A DNA stretch of 64,000 nt from Bradyrhizobium sp. CCGB12 (GCF_024199845.1 NZ_JANADO010000001.1:5394001-5458000); one strand, 5' to 3'. Positions 1 through 10,249 are shown, counted from the first letter of the stretch. Numbers and translations are program-made. The notes: generated from the letters alone by a model not told the origin.

Positions 1-205
1 ACCAGACTGTTTTGAAGGACGAACGTCGCGCGCCTTGATGCCGAGCCCGCACAGCTATTGAGAAATAAAGCGATCTTTGTCGAATATGGAATATGCGGTG
101 CGATACGCTGCCTTCACCTTCTCAACCGCAAGACCGTAGCTCGGAAAACCGCCAAAAGAGTGGGTAACAGGGCCCCGAAAGTCCTTGAAAACGCCTGAAG
201 CGAGA
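1..205 (-). pseudogene. LA2681-like HEPN protein, C-terminal fragment (broken)
   Basis: Reading leftward on the minus strand, a stretch resembling the C-terminal part of LA2681-like HEPN proteins is seen, with VEKVKAAYRTAYSIFDK in one frame, then a stop, then GIKARDV in the same frame and SFKTVW in another. The motif order (aromatic-rich helix with AYSxFDK, then VSFxxxW) is what I remember of that family. Its frame is broken at least twice and the window edge truncates it, so it is a relic. HEPN proteins are often found in defence or mobile regions, which fits the neighbouring integrase. The family assignment is from memory and should be regarded as tentative. Confidence 0.42.
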
Positions 206-269
206 TCGTCGCCCACCTCGGCATAACGTCTCGAAAGGCCTTGCCGAGCCCACCAACGAAATCAAGTAC

Positions 270-1507
270 TTACAATGAGCCGCTTCGCTTGATCGGAATC
301 ACCGCACCAGAAACGTGCGTCCTTCGTTCGCCGGCTGTTCCGCGCTTGCCTATTTTCTCGACCGCATCGGATAAATAGTCGGGATGGTGATGGCCGTACG
401 TGTTGAGCAGCACCTGTAGCGACATTCCGAGATAACCTGCGGCCTGCCAAGGATCCGCACCTCTCTGCATGAGCCACGTCGCTGCGGTGTGTCGCAAAGT
501 GTGGGGGGAGATTCCCGGACCAAGTTCCGCAAGCCTAACGGCAGTCCTGAACGCCGTTTTGACCGAGCTCACAGGCTTTCCGTTGTACTCGACAAAATGC
601 TTTGCCTCTGGATCGATCCGATGCCAGCGCCGCAGGTGAGCAAGCAAGCGCAAGGGGATCGGCACAGTCGGCTGTCGCTTGTTGGTCTTCGCCGCCCCCT
701 GCTTCAGACGGTAGTAGCGACCTCGCTCCAGATCTACGTACGATCGACCAAGCGCTGGAATGGGAGATGCGGCTGCGATGGCCCCGGCACGGGTGCCGCT
801 GTAAATTCCCAATAAGATGAAGCGAGCAAGATGTCGCAGTGGCCGTTTGCTCGTTGCGACCTTTATCTCATCCGACCGCCGACGCGAACCCTTCTGCATT
901 TCGCGATGACGCCAGCAGGTCCAGATCAGTTTGGCTGCATCGCTGCGCGTCAACCACTTGTCTCTCGGCTCTTCTCAGGCAGAGAGACCTTCACGATTTC
1001 CCGATGATACCCTTCGTGTGCATGGTGACCGATGGCGGCGCGGAGATCTTCAAGAGCTCGGCGTGCACCGCCCCTTTTGCAACGTTTTCTGGTGTAGGAA
1101 CGACATGCTTCACCATTGACCTCGCCGAGCATTTTTGCCCCCCACCACACATTCAATCGTTCAATTCGTTTTTTGAACTTGCGGATATTTGGGATGTTAT
1201 CTTCGTTTTCGCTATCGACACTGAAGCGACTGCGAAGCTTGTCTAGCTGGGCATCCAAATAAATCGAGAGGACATCCGCAATAGCGATATCGTCTATGTG
1301 ACGAACTCGTCGCTTCGGAATGTGCTTGGAAGTTATGTAGTCCCTTAGTCTTTCTTCCGCGAGCGCAATCTCATCTGGAGCGCAGCCTGTGCTGACATCC
1401 CGTCCGCTGTCTCTGATGATCCATGTCGCTTGGTGAGTGACCTTTCGGTTTTTATCTCGGCGGGCGGCCTTGAGCTGGAGTCTGGCGCCCTTGCTTCTTC
1501 GCGGCAT
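270..1507 (-). pseudogene. Tyrosine site-specific integrase, split by a frameshift
   Basis: Two abutting reading frames together make one rhizobial-type phage integrase. The N-terminal part (1507 to 950, 185 residues) holds the SAM-like core-binding region and ends in SLPEKSRETSG. The C-terminal part (953 to 270, 227 residues) holds the catalytic domain, with the first Arg in YSGTRAGA, the HTLRHTAATWL box and the Tyr region LLNTYGHHHPDYL. The expected joint SRDKWLTRSDAA is readable only by shifting frame at a GAGA microrepeat near 961-965, so the gene looks inactivated by a small indel unless this is a sequencing error. Such integrases insert or excise genomic islands at att sites. The gene overlaps the upstream excisionase-like gene. 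No tRNA target is visible. Confidence 0.85.
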
Positions 1508-1704
1508 AGCTTTCGCATCCGTTCGATATGCGCCAGCGTGGTAAATTCCTTGCCGGCAATCTTTTCGATCACTAACCGGCTACGATCGCGCTCACGGCGC
1601 AGTCCCGCGACAGTCATTCCTCCTAAAGGAAATGCTATCTTCGCGGCATCGGCAAGGCGAAGAGGGGTATCAGGTGTAATTTCAGATTGCGTTCGATCAG
1701 ACAT
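1345..1704 (-). CDS. Excisionase-like small DNA-binding protein
   Basis: The 119-residue product begins with an AlpA/Xis-like helix-turn-helix region (RLADAAKIAFPLGGMTVAGL, then RRERDRSRLVIEKIAGKEF) of the kind found just upstream of this integrase type in rhizobia. The tail is polar, with a conserved-looking SAQAALQMRL segment. It overlaps the integrase N-terminal frame by about 160 bases in another frame; in relatives I recall the same overlap, so both frames are probably genuine. The likely role is to bind att DNA and bias the integrase toward excision, or to regulate it. Start ATG at 1704 is the only reasonable one. Function is inferred from context and the HTH-like region. Confidence 0.65.
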   Translation of the reverse strand: MSDRTQSEITPDTPLRLADAAKIAFPLGGMTVAGLRRERDRSRLVIEKIAGKEFTTLAHIERMRKLCREEARAPDSSSRPPAEIKTERSLTKRHGSSETADGMSAQAALQMRLRSRKKD

Positions 1705-2215
1705 CGACGCTTTTCAGCTGTGGTGGAGCTCATACGAGTAGATCATTGCAGAGAGTTACATTCGCATAAAGTATCGACTCTCCTTCATCGCATGATTGCG
1801 GCCGTCCTCGCGCAAACGAACAGGATAGCGTAGGAAGAGAAAATGGATCGGTCGCTGCAAAGGCGAGATGGTGGATAGAGCTTTTACGCGAGGGAGTGCT
1901 CCCATCCCGCTTGCTGCTTTGGTCGTCACAGCCATTCGCCGGGTCAAGGATAGTTAATGACTTACCGATCGCATACCTGGATGCCCGGGAGCGAGAGCTC
2001 AGTCGGATCTCATGTCACCTTTTTTACGGCCGTACAGTCGGTTTTGTGGCGGTTGAAATTACGTGGATGCGAGGCCGGAAACAGAAGCGAATTCCTAACC
2101 GGGCCTCGCGATCGCCGTTCCCCTCGGAGAGAGAACGACGAGGCGCTCGCCATCAGCCAGCTGCGGCGCTGCCTTCGCTGAGAGGCCTGAGCCAGCCTCT
2201 CCAATAGTGAAGGAT
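1705..2215. other. Intergenic stretch, nothing recognised
   Basis: About 510 bases between the excisionase-like gene and the csbD terminator. Several short open frames exist on both strands but none has recognisable motifs or convincing codon use. Confidence 0.5.
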
Positions 2216-2241
2216 AAAAAAATGGCCGCCCGGAAGGCGGC
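2216..2241 (-). terminator. Rho-independent terminator after csbD
   Basis: On the minus strand a GCCGCC stem, TTCCG loop and GGCGGC stem is followed by CATTTTTTT. It starts about 24 bases past the csbD stop codon and is a textbook intrinsic terminator for that leftward gene. Confidence 0.8.
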
Positions 2242-2264
2242 TAGTTCTTGGTCTTACCATCTTA

Positions 2265-2457
2265 CTACTTTTTCAGGGCGTCACCGGCGTCGCGCGCCGC
2301 ATCCTTCACATCTCCCGCGGAGTTGTGGGCGGCCCCCTTCGCTTTGTCGATCTTGCCTTCGGCTTCCATGTCTTTGTCGCCACTCAGCTTCCCGGCACCT
2401 TCTTTGAGGACGCCTTCTGCCTTGTCAGCAGCGCCCCTTCACATGTTCGCGGTCCAT
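2265..2457 (-). pseudogene. CsbD-family stress protein, one-base frameshift
   Basis: From ATG at 2457 the frame reads MDREHVKG. The continuation is in another frame (AADKAEGVLKEGAGKLSGDK and onward to DAGDALKK), ending in TAG at 2265. The span is 193 bases, i.e. 64 codons plus one base; removing one G from the GGGG run (plus-strand CCCC 2434-2437) restores a complete 63-residue CsbD protein including its stop. CsbD proteins are small hydrophilic general-stress proteins of unknown biochemical role, with Lys/Ala/Gly/Asp-rich repeats as seen here. A proper terminator follows, so the break is either recent or a homopolymer sequencing error. Confidence 0.85.
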
Positions 2458-2612
2458 GATCGTGTTCCCTCGCTAGTCCGGCTGCCAGGTCGACCAAAAA
2501 GTTGCGCAGCGGTTCCTCGGAGGGACCGGCGTGTGTTGAAACTACCAAAGCCGGACACCTTTCTTCGAAGGCAGACCTATTTGCCATTTCCTCCTGCAAC
2601 TCCTCAGCTTTG

Positions 2613-2798
2613 TTAGCGCTGATGACCCAGGCCGATGCCCAACCCGAGGGCTTTTTGACGCAGTGAACCAACGGTTCGCTTCATCTCCTTCGATATTTTC
2701 GAAACGGGTGTTCGATCCTTCGAATGTCTCTTGAGAACCCGCAGATCAGCGGGCGTCCACTCGCGTCGCGTTGGCTTCTTTTTGGCAGGTTGTTTCAA
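2613..2798 (-). CDS. Small conserved rhizobial protein, SANT/HTH-like
   Basis: The 61-residue basic protein has a Lys-rich start (MKQPAKKKPTRREWTPADLR) followed by KTPxxKISKEMKRTVGSLRQKALGLGI-like spacing typical of a short Myb/SANT-like or sigma-like helix-turn-helix found in many rhizobia, often annotated as hypothetical. The spacing of W18 and the TVGSLRQKA helix suggests DNA binding, but this is inference. It is a stand-alone gene upstream of csbD in the same direction, and no operon partner is close. Confidence 0.7.
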   Translation of the reverse strand: MKQPAKKKPTRREWTPADLRVLKRHSKDRTPVSKISKEMKRTVGSLRQKALGLGIGLGHQR

Positions 2799-4197
2799 CT
2801 TGTTAGCTCCTTACTCTTCATTAGGCGGCGCTGTTAGCACAGCGAGCGGAATTTTCAACCAACGAGTTCGTCATTGCGATCAACGTCTAAGATTCTGTAA
2901 CCTGTGGATGAGCAAGTTCCAGACCTAAGCGCATTAGATTTGGAGCTCTGCACGCGCGGGTCCATTTCGCCGCTCGGCATGTGCTATCGTAACAGAATTC
3001 GGTACGCAAAAGGCGCGGATCCCATCACAGGGCCTCTGCTCCAGCTCGACGAAGGGTTCATGAATGGCCCTGCCGTTTGGCGCGCTCGCCAGCGTCTTAT
3101 TACGGTTGTTTGTGATGTTTTGTGGAGGACATCGGCAACTGCTGCGGCAGGCGACGCCGCGTCCAACCCGGAGAACGATGCGACTTTCGAGGCTGCGCCC
3201 GCACGTGCGAAGTAGCTGCGGAGAGGCGGCGGCGAGCTGTACGCGCTGACAAGCGCCATTGCCGCGAAGCGATTTACCGCGTGAGCCGCGGGCTTTATGG
3301 CTGGTCAGGTCTTCGGCGCCGTATAAGCACTTGCGCCTCATATCTCGCATCGAGCTGCGGGAGTGAAATTGTTGCTGATCGGAAGGAAGCCGATACCTCA
3401 AAGTGATCCGCACCAGGCAGGAGAGATTGCTGCAACACGGTTGACAATCACGTGCTTTCTCAGGGCGAGCGGCTCCGGGACATGGAGTTCGGATCAAACC
3501 GCCCATCTGCAACTGGATATAGGAACGTAGAATGTAAAGAACTATTCTCGTGTATGCCCTTCAGTCCCTGACGAACGGAGCTGCCAGTCTTTGGGGCCAA
3601 GAGGAGAGTGTCAGTAGCTAGACTCTGGCGAATATGCGGTGTCGCCCGGCGCCGCAACGGGGGCTTCCGATCGCGCGTTCCTCAGATGATTGCGATCTCG
3701 AACTCGATCGCGTCCTCTGCGCTGGACTTTCCGCGAAGACGCAAGTCGAGCCTCAGGTATCGCTTTGGACGGACGAAGCAATGCTTGTACATCCGAACCA
3801 CCGGCGAAGCTGGCGCTAAGCAACTGTTACTTGGACGCATCTTGCTGGTCTTGACCTTTCAAGAGAGGATGGCAACGCTTTACCGACCTGCGACCAGGCA
3901 GACCACCCGCCTACGCTTGCTGCTCGACTTCCCGGGCTTTTCTTTGCCGAATAGGGCGTTGCACTGCCCGGCAGTATGCCGTTGCGTACTGAACGATGGT
4001 GCGCCCGAATCGCATGATCCCGCTAGCGCAATTTGAAACTCGTTGATGGGACGTCGGCCGCAGCCGGAATGATAGATCCTATCTGAACGCATCGAGGTTT
4101 GGTGAATGGCTGAATTTGACTTGCCGCAATTGAGTTTTCACCGGATGAAGGTGAGCTAACCCCGACGTTCAGACGGCTTTGATCAGGACTTCGCCGC
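2799..4197. other. Long gene-poor stretch
   Basis: About 1.4 kb without a recognisable gene. Overlapping open frames of up to 192 codons on both strands (for example around 2904-3512 and 3608-4036) have no known motif, their composition looks like shadow coding, and none has a good ribosome-binding site. It is probably decayed accessory DNA. Confidence 0.5.
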
Positions 4198-4617
4198 TTA
4201 CGCGCAATCCCGTACGGCGTGCATGACGTTTTCGCGGGAAATAATGCCGGCGAGCCGCTGATTAGCATCGAGCACCGGCATGCTCCTAAGACGATGATTG
4301 ACCATCAAGCCAAGTACCCGCGTCAGCCGAGTGTCCGGGGCAACATAGATGAATTCGGAGGTCAGTAGATCGGCTACCGTGCGCTGCATCAGATCGGGGT
4401 ATCGCGGAATCATGCGCGTGGCTGAGAAGTCAAAGCAGGACAGGTAGTCGAGCTTTGAGACTACGCCGAGCACCTGCCTGCCATCCGTGGCCGGATAAGC
4501 GTTGAAGTCTTCGGTTTTGAAAAGCTCGCCGAGCTCGCGCATCGTCGTGTCGCGCCTGACCGTCCTCGGCCTACGTGTCATATAATCGCCAACTATTTTC
4601 TCGACGAACTTGTACAC
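4198..4617 (-). CDS. CBS-domain pair protein
   Basis: The 139-residue protein consists of two CBS motifs: roughly residues 8-60 (VGDYMTRRPRTVRRDTTMRE ... NAYPATDGRQVLGVVSKLDY) and 78-136 (VADLLTSEFIYVAPDTRLTR ... RSMPVLDANQRLAGIISREN). Such stand-alone pairs bind adenine nucleotides and act as cytosolic energy or stress sensors; partner proteins are unknown here. Upstream, centred about 82 bases before the start codon, is a symmetric FNR/FixK-type box (4693-4706), so expression under low oxygen or in nodules is likely. Several CBS proteins belong to FixK2 regulons in Bradyrhizobium, which supports the reading. Confidence 0.88.
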   Translation of the reverse strand: MYKFVEKIVGDYMTRRPRTVRRDTTMRELGELFKTEDFNAYPATDGRQVLGVVSKLDYLSCFDFSATRMIPRYPDLMQRTVADLLTSEFIYVAPDTRLTRVLGLMVNHRLRSMPVLDANQRLAGIISRENVMHAVRDCA

Positions 4618-4692
4618 GGCCTACGCCTCGGTTCCGGCCCCGCCGCCGCTTTCGTTCTAGGTAAAATTCTAGCATACTTTGCGGCAACGAGA

Positions 4693-4706
4693 TTGACCTA
4701 TGTCAA
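4693..4706 (-). promoter_or_regulatory. FixK/FNR-type box upstream of the CBS gene
   Basis: The site reads TTGACCTATGTCAA, a perfect TTGA-N6-TCAA dyad matching the FNR/FixK core. It lies upstream of the leftward CBS-domain gene, at a distance suiting a promoter with a short leader. Assignment to FixK2 rather than another CRP/FNR protein is inference. Confidence 0.65.
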
Positions 4707-4859
4707 AGCTCACGGGGCAACAACAAGCAACACTTGGCATGCGAACTGATCGCTGCGTCAAGCAATGAGTGGTCCGTTCGCCCAAAACCCGGCTTCTCAG
4801 GAAGATCGCATTTCCCAACAGACCTCAAGCACGCGGAATATATTCGGTCGGGAATCTAG

Positions 4860-5090
4860 TACAGCTTCAGCGAGCGGAGCAGAGAAGCTCATGTAGGCGA
4901 GCACATCAGCCTCGGCTTCATCCAGGAAGGCGGCAAGTTTTGGTAGTTTGGACGGAGCTGGTCGGCGACTCTTGCGCCACTGTGTCCTGCCCGCTTCGGC
5001 ATCATCCTGGCGATTCCAGTGGCGATGAAAGCGGAGACGAGGCACCTTCCGCCTTTGCCGGCATGCGCCGGGTTCCGCATGAAGTGGACG
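4860..5090 (-). mobile_element. IS256/Mutator-type transposase fragment
   Basis: Minus-strand pieces in two frames match the C-terminal half of IS256-family transposases: HFMRNPAHAGKGGRC, SAFIATGIA, then (shifted) QDDAEAGRTQWRK and PKLAAFLDEAEADVLAYMSF. After that the match stops, so both ends and at least one frameshift are lost. The neighbouring copy at 8760-9750 carries the same family, suggesting repeated insertion and decay around the kinase gene. Confidence 0.7.
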
Positions 5091-5643
5091 CGGGGCCCTT
5101 GAAACAGTCCGAATTGACTCGTTCCGTTCTTGTGCGATTCGCGATCGGCGGCAAGCGAGATGCCGGGGACATTTGAGAGGCTCTGTGGGCGTCTGGAGCG
5201 CGAGCGAGTTTGATCGCGCGCCGACGAGGACAATTCCAGAGTAGAAGTCCCCCACCTGTTGCAAGTTGATTGGCGACGCGTCTCCCGGCCGCTGCTTTAT
5301 AAGTTTAAGTGGTCCGAGGCCTTTGCTGTCGCGAATGTCGACCTTCTCACAATGCAGGTTAGACAGGCCAGCGCTCATATGGCTGGAAAATCGTGCAGAG
5401 CGCTGCCGAGCGGCCTCTGTGAACCGGCTACTGCGCAACTGCAGAAACATAGAGCCGGGCGAAGCCTTCAGGGATGCCCGGAACGCCCCTGAATTTGTTG
5501 TGATGCCCAGCTCCGCGAGTCCGAACTCGCGGCTGATTACCTGTCCATTGGACCGGCAGCCGACCAGCTTTAACACTGCCTGCTCGCGCGGGCTTAAGGT
5601 CTCAGATAAGGACTTGAAGGTTCACGCACGTCTGATTTTCCGA
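5091..5643 (-). other. Decayed stretch downstream of the kinase, possible response-regulator relic
   Basis: No intact gene. Reading leftward immediately after the kinase stop, the frame gives ETLSPREQAVLKLVGC, which resembles the start of a LuxR/FixJ-type output helix-turn-helix (SPREREVLxLV), then degenerates. NodV-like kinases are normally followed by a NodW/FixJ-type regulator, so this may be its remnant. The resemblance is short and the call weak. Confidence 0.3.
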
Positions 5644-8301
5644 TCACGACACCACCGGCAGGGCAAATCGAAAAGTCGCGCCCGGCACTTGCTTGCGGTC
5701 GATTGATAGGCAACCTCCATGAGCTTCTACGATCGAACGACAGATCGCGAGACCCATGCCAAGGCCGCTCGATTTGGTGGTGAAAAAGGGATCTAAGATC
5801 CGGACACTAACATCCTCACCAATCCCGACGCCGCAATCAGTCACGCTGAGCTCCACGCGCCCCATATTGTCCCGGGATGACTGAATCACCAGTTCGCGCG
5901 TCCTGTCATTAACTGCTTGCATGGCCTCGATTCCATTCATCACCAGATTAATGATCACTTGTTGCAGCTGAACCCGGTCGCCGAGGATCGTGGGAAGTGC
6001 CGGCGCCATCTCGGTACGCATAGTCACGTGGTGATTCAACAGCTCACGTGTCAACAGCGCGATGGCCTCGTTAATGACGTCATTGATATCGAGCGGTACC
6101 ATCTCGACATCACCTTTCTTCGCAAGTGTGCGGACCCGGCGGATCACGTCGCTTGCCCGTATAGCGTCGTCGATGATCCACCCCAGCGATCTGCGCGCGG
6201 CGGACACATCGGGAGTTTCGCGCCCAATCCAGCCGAGGCAGGCATCCGCGTTATTGACAATGGCCGCGAGCGGCTGGTTTACTTCGTGGGCGATGGAGGC
6301 TGCTAGTTCTCCCAGCGTCGTCACGCGCGTCACATGTGCAAGATCCGCCTGTGCCTTCCGCAGTTCTTGTTCGGCCTGATCTGCTCGTATCTTCGCGGTA
6401 ATGTCGCTGCTGACGCCGCGGTAGCCGAGAAACTTGCCGCTTACATCAAAAAACGGCTTGCCGCTCGTCCGGACGTAGATCGCAGATCCGCTGCTGTTCA
6501 CGGCGCGATAGATCAGATCGCGAAATGGGAGGTGTGCATCTAGAATGGCCCGATGCTGCTGCCATTTCTCGGGTTCTTCTTCGACGTCGCACGCAATTTC
6601 CCAGCGAGGCAGGCCGAGATGATGCCCTGTGGCCAAGTCGCCCGCAGCGCTTGCGTGTTCTGATATGAGGGTGACCACGTGGTCCGGCCCGGTCTCCCAG
6701 AGCCCGTCGGAAGCAGTTTCGGCATAGTCACGAAAGCGCTGCTCGCTCTCACGTAGCGCAGCAAGAGTGTTTTCCAACCGTTCCCTGGCTGCGTGTTGCT
6801 CGGTGACATCCATATGCGTTCCGATGAGTTCGACGGTCGAGCCGTCGCTTCCCACCACAGCGTGCGCAACTGAGTGTATGTGCCTTATCGTGCCATCGGG
6901 AAGACGGATTCGGAAATCGTACTCGAAGTTCCCTTTTTTCTGTTCGATAGCCTGACGCTGCACTTCCTGCTGCAGCGGCAGGTCATCCGGATGGATGCGC
7001 GCTCGGATGGCCTCAAGCGACACGAGCTCGTCCGGATCAAAGCCAAAGAGACGACTGACCTCGGCGGAGCGATAAGCAAAACAGCGACCCTGACAGTCCC
7101 AGGACCAAGTGCCTGTGCGACTGAGCTGCTGCGCGTCGGCCAGATATGCTTCGCTGCGACGCAGTTGCTGTTCCGTCTGCTTTGCTGCCGTGATGTCCGT
7201 CGCCGCCCCGACAAATTCCATAACACCAGACGCGTTTCTCGTGGCCCGTGCCAGCGCGTGAATGTGCTTTACCGACCCATCCGGCATCAGCAATCGGTAT
7301 TCGTGTTCGAAATCCTCGCCTCGAGACGCTCGATCCAGAGTATCCTGGACGGATGCTCTATCTTCTGGGTGAGTGCGATCAAGGACGTGCTGCGGTGTCG
7401 GTTTCGTTTCCGGATCGTACTGGAAAATCCGAAACGTCTCCTTCGACCAAAAGACCTCGCCAGCGAGGTTCCAGCCGAAGCTGCCAGTGCGGCTTAATTC
7501 CTGTGCCTGAGCCAAATGAGCTTCGCTCCGCTGCAGAGCAAGTTCGGTTCGCTTTTGCTCGGTGATATCTTCGCAGGCGATCAGGACGAGTGGCTTGTCG
7601 TCGGCGCCCAGCATGGCCTTGGCGCTTTCGCGCACCCACAACACCGAGCCGTCTTTTCTGACCTTCTGGATGTCCCAGGTACGCAATTGCGCGATATCTG
7701 TAAGACACTCCCCGATGCGTTCGCGGGCGACCTCACGATCGTCTCCCAGGAAGACATTCAGCACGGATCGGCCAACTAGTTCTGCAGGCGTATAGCCGAG
7801 TTGACTCGCGCCGAAAGTATTGACGTTCAGGACCGTACCAGCTTCATCGACCATGAAGTACATAGCCGGATTATGCTCAAAGATTGCGCGCCACAGTTTC
7901 TCTCGATTATGCAGATCGGCCACGCTGTGCCGTAACTTGGCTGCGATCTCACGCGCAGCTTCCAGTTCGTGGCGGACACTTCCGATCAGGTGCGTTCCGA
8001 CAATTGAGGCACTAAAGAATGCGACAACCACCAAAAGGTCCGGGTGGTCATCGATCCGGAGACTGATCGTGGGCAACGTGAACACGTAGACTAAAGCAGC
8101 GACGGAGGCGATGGAAAGCGCCAATGATGCGATGAAGCTGCCCATCAGCGAAAACAACAAGATCACCACCAGGCAGGCGAACGCCGTGGCTGCGAACGGA
8201 CTGTGAATGTACATGGAAGCCAGCGTCACCACCGCAAGCGTAATACCACCGAAGACAAACTGAGTGGCTGAACGTCCCAACGTGGCGAGCTGGTAAAACA
8301 T
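5644..8301 (-). CDS. Multi-PAS sensor histidine kinase, NodV/NwsA-like
   Basis: 885 residues. The N-terminus has about four hydrophobic segments (residues ~12-110). Then come four PAS/PAC modules (about 135-250, 260-380, 385-505, 515-640), each typified by phrases such as [24 protein letters not shown] and [10 protein letters not shown] HisKA domain follows with the phospho-acceptor in [11 protein letters not shown] (His672), and a HATPase_c domain with N box [11 protein letters not shown]-x-G box TDCGVGIG, F box [13 protein letters not shown]. Size and plan match NodV (close to 890 residues), the flavonoid-sensing kinase of Bradyrhizobium, and its paralogue NwsA; exact orthology cannot be decided here. 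No intact response regulator lies next to it. It is flanked on both sides by IS256 relics. Confidence 0.92.
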   Translation of the reverse strand: MFYQLATLGRSATQFVFGGITLAVVTLASMYIHSPFAATAFACLVVILLFSLMGSFIASLALSIASVAALVYVFTLPTISLRIDDHPDLLVVVAFFSASIVGTHLIGSVRHELEAAREIAAKLRHSVADLHNREKLWRAIFEHNPAMYFMVDEAGTVLNVNTFGASQLGYTPAELVGRSVLNVFLGDDREVARERIGECLTDIAQLRTWDIQKVRKDGSVLWVRESAKAMLGADDKPLVLIACEDITEQKRTELALQRSEAHLAQAQELSRTGSFGWNLAGEVFWSKETFRIFQYDPETKPTPQHVLDRTHPEDRASVQDTLDRASRGEDFEHEYRLLMPDGSVKHIHALARATRNASGVMEFVGAATDITAAKQTEQQLRRSEAYLADAQQLSRTGTWSWDCQGRCFAYRSAEVSRLFGFDPDELVSLEAIRARIHPDDLPLQQEVQRQAIEQKKGNFEYDFRIRLPDGTIRHIHSVAHAVVGSDGSTVELIGTHMDVTEQHAARERLENTLAALRESEQRFRDYAETASDGLWETGPDHVVTLISEHASAAGDLATGHHLGLPRWEIACDVEEEPEKWQQHRAILDAHLPFRDLIYRAVNSSGSAIYVRTSGKPFFDVSGKFLGYRGVSSDITAKIRADQAEQELRKAQADLAHVTRVTTLGELAASIAHEVNQPLAAIVNNADACLGWIGRETPDVSAARRSLGWIIDDAIRASDVIRRVRTLAKKGDVEMVPLDINDVINEAIALLTRELLNHHVTMRTEMAPALPTILGDRVQLQQVIINLVMNGIEAMQAVNDRTRELVIQSSRDNMGRVELSVTDCGVGIGEDVSVRILDPFFTTKSSGLGMGLAICRSIVEAHGGCLSIDRKQVPGATFRFALPVVS

Positions 8302-8759
8302 GCTTGTCGCCTTCTGGCCTTATAGCGAGAGTGATCATCAATTCAGACAAAATACAGCAATTTGTTCGACTCCGACAGGCACTCGTGAGCGGTTTGGAGA
8401 TCGGTTGCTGAACTGAGCACAGTCGCAAAATGTCGTATTCCATACCTTCGTATAGTTGTTTTAAAACACTAACATCGAATGCTCATATCGAAAATCAAAC
8501 CCTGGTCTCGCGGTTTGAGCGCCTTTCTCCTCGATGGCAACGCCGGTCAGTCCGGATTGCCGCGGAGCCGGCAGAAAGCTCGAAGCCAGTTGCAATGGAG
8601 ATCGTGCCCCGTGGCGTGGTGTAGCTGAGTTTCGGTCGCCACGGTTCATCCGGCATGGGCCAAATCGGTCAGCTGGCGATTGGCAGCAATCTGACGGCGG
8701 GATCATCGCTCGACGGCGCGACCGTTTCCACCGTCATGTAGCAGCCACGCTGGACCGCT
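8302..8759. other. Upstream region of the kinase, nothing recognised
   Basis: About 450 bases. The first 150 are moderately AT-rich and may carry the kinase promoter, but no convincing -35/-10, nod box or sigma-54 element was found. The rest holds only shadow frames. Confidence 0.45.
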
Positions 8760-9750
8760 CATTCATCGTTCTTTTCGAGTAGGATGCCGCCGACCAGGCG
8801 GGCGATGGCGTCCTCGTTACGAAGGATGCCGACCAGGTCGGTCCGCTGCTTGATCTCGCCGTTGACCCGTTCGAGCGGATTGGCCGAGGGCAGCTTGGCC
8901 GGTGCGCGGCCGGGAAGCTCATGTAGGCCAGGGCGTCGGACTCAGCCTCATCGAGAGGAACGCCGCGAGCTTCGGGGACGCAGCTGGTTGGCGATACGCC
9001 GCCATTGCGGCTGCGCCACGTCCGTACCGTCCTGAGTTATGGCGCGTCGCGATGAAGGCCGGACGACACGCCGCCCAACTTTGCCGTCATGCCCAATGGG
9101 TTGCGCAACCACTTCTTCAACGGCCCCCGCGGCAGCGCTCCCAGCTGGCGTTGAGCACCTTGGCGACCGCCACCTTGTTACCTTCGTGAGCAACCGAGAT
9201 TTTGAGCTTGATGCCGCGCAGGCCGCGGCAGGCGAGCTTGCGCAAGAGTGCCGTCCAGAACATCTAGGCCTTGGAGGAGGCCATGTCCCCGAGCAGATTA
9301 TCGTGCCGGGCATCCTGTTCTCGCCGGCCGCGATGATAATCGCAACCGAAACGATATGGCCATTTTGGCGTACCTTCACGTAGCTGGCATCGAGCCATAA
9401 ATAGGGCCGGTCGCGCTCGATCGCGCGGCGCTAGGAAGGTTTTCATCTTCTCGATCTCTTCTAGCCGACTCACCTGGCTCTTGGAGATCCCGCTCATTCT
9501 CATCGTCAGCATCAGATCGTCTAAGAGCGGGTCGCGCGCCACCCTACGACTAGGCTTCCTGGATCCCGGCGGTCAGCGCCGTCTCGGAGATTCGGCACAG
9601 CTCCAGGAAACCCGGGAAGTCGCTTCCCTTGCGCGGCTTGGGGATGCGCAGCTTGCCCGCGCCGGCGCGCGTCTCGGAGGCCCTGTCGCGGTCGCCATCG
9701 CTGAGGGCGAGGCGCTCGGCGTTCTTCTCTCTGTAGGCCCCGCCGGTCAA
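8760..9750 (-). mobile_element. IS256/Mutator-type transposase relic
   Basis: In order along the minus strand and jumping among three frames one reads GAYREKNAERLALSDGDRDR, ETRAGAGKLRIPKPRKGS, FPGFLEL, MSGISKSQVSRLEEI, KVRQNGHIVSVAIIIA, then WRRIANQLRP, YMSFPAAHR, a frame-shifted NPLERVNGEIKQRTDLVGI and GGILLEKNDE. This is the full collinear path of an IS256-family transposase with several frameshifts and gaps, so it cannot be functional. Terminal inverted repeats were not found by eye. Confidence 0.8.
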
Positions 9751-10042
9751 GCTAGCAAGCGGTGGTCCGCGACCAGCGGCAGCTGTTCAAACTTACAGAG
9801 GAGTTGGGCGTTCAAGCCGCGCTCGCCGGCGCCACGCTTGACGGGCGCTGTACCTTCGCGCCGATCGTGATCAGGCTCAGGTTTTCCGGCAACCGTCTCA
9901 GAGGGATAGTCTTCACGTCTTCGGCGCCAATCACGCGGCGCCGCACGGGGATGGCAGTTGAATCCTAGCTACGGCTTGCCACCGCAGCGCGGGCGCATGC
10001 CCCCATGCGCGCGTCCCTATCGAGGCAGCACGACAGCAGAGC
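9751..10042. other. Short spacer with a stem-loop
   Basis: It holds GCGCATG-CCCC-CATGCGC at 9993-10010, a perfect 7-bp stem downstream of cspA on the minus strand. No T-tract follows, so it is not a standard terminator. Confidence 0.35.
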
Positions 10043-10249
10043 TTAACTAATGCGCAGGTCTTCGGCTGATGTTTTGCCAGAGCGTCCGGTCACTGGTTCG
10101 TAGCTGATCTTGCGTCCTTCCGGCAGCTCGGTCAGTCCCGCTTTCTTGAGCGCAGACATGTGCACGAACACGTCAGGACCGTCTTCGTCGGGCTTAATGA
10201 ATCCATAGCCCTTGATCGCGTTGAACCACTTCACAGTTCCCATCGCCAC
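10043..10249 (-). CDS. cspA: Cold-shock domain protein CspA family
   Basis: 68 residues, the normal length for CspA. The RNP1-like KGYGFIKPD and RNP2-like DVFVHMSAL motifs are intact, preceded by GTVKWFN. These proteins bind single-stranded RNA/DNA and melt RNA secondary structure in the cytosol. The start ATG at 10249 gives MAMGTVKWFN; an alternative Met two codons later would also fit. The gene stands alone, transcribed leftward, with roughly 280 bases of gene-free upstream DNA that may encode the long 5' leader usual for csp genes. Rhizobia carry many paralogues, so a specific paralogue name is not assigned. Confidence 0.95.
   Translation of the reverse strand: MAMGTVKWFNAIKGYGFIKPDEDGPDVFVHMSALKKAGLTELPEGRKISYEPVTGRSGKTSAEDLRIS

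Noticed and set aside
9993..10010. Stem-loop after cspA as a terminator
   Set aside because: Strong stem but no T-tract on the minus strand; kept only as a stem-loop note.
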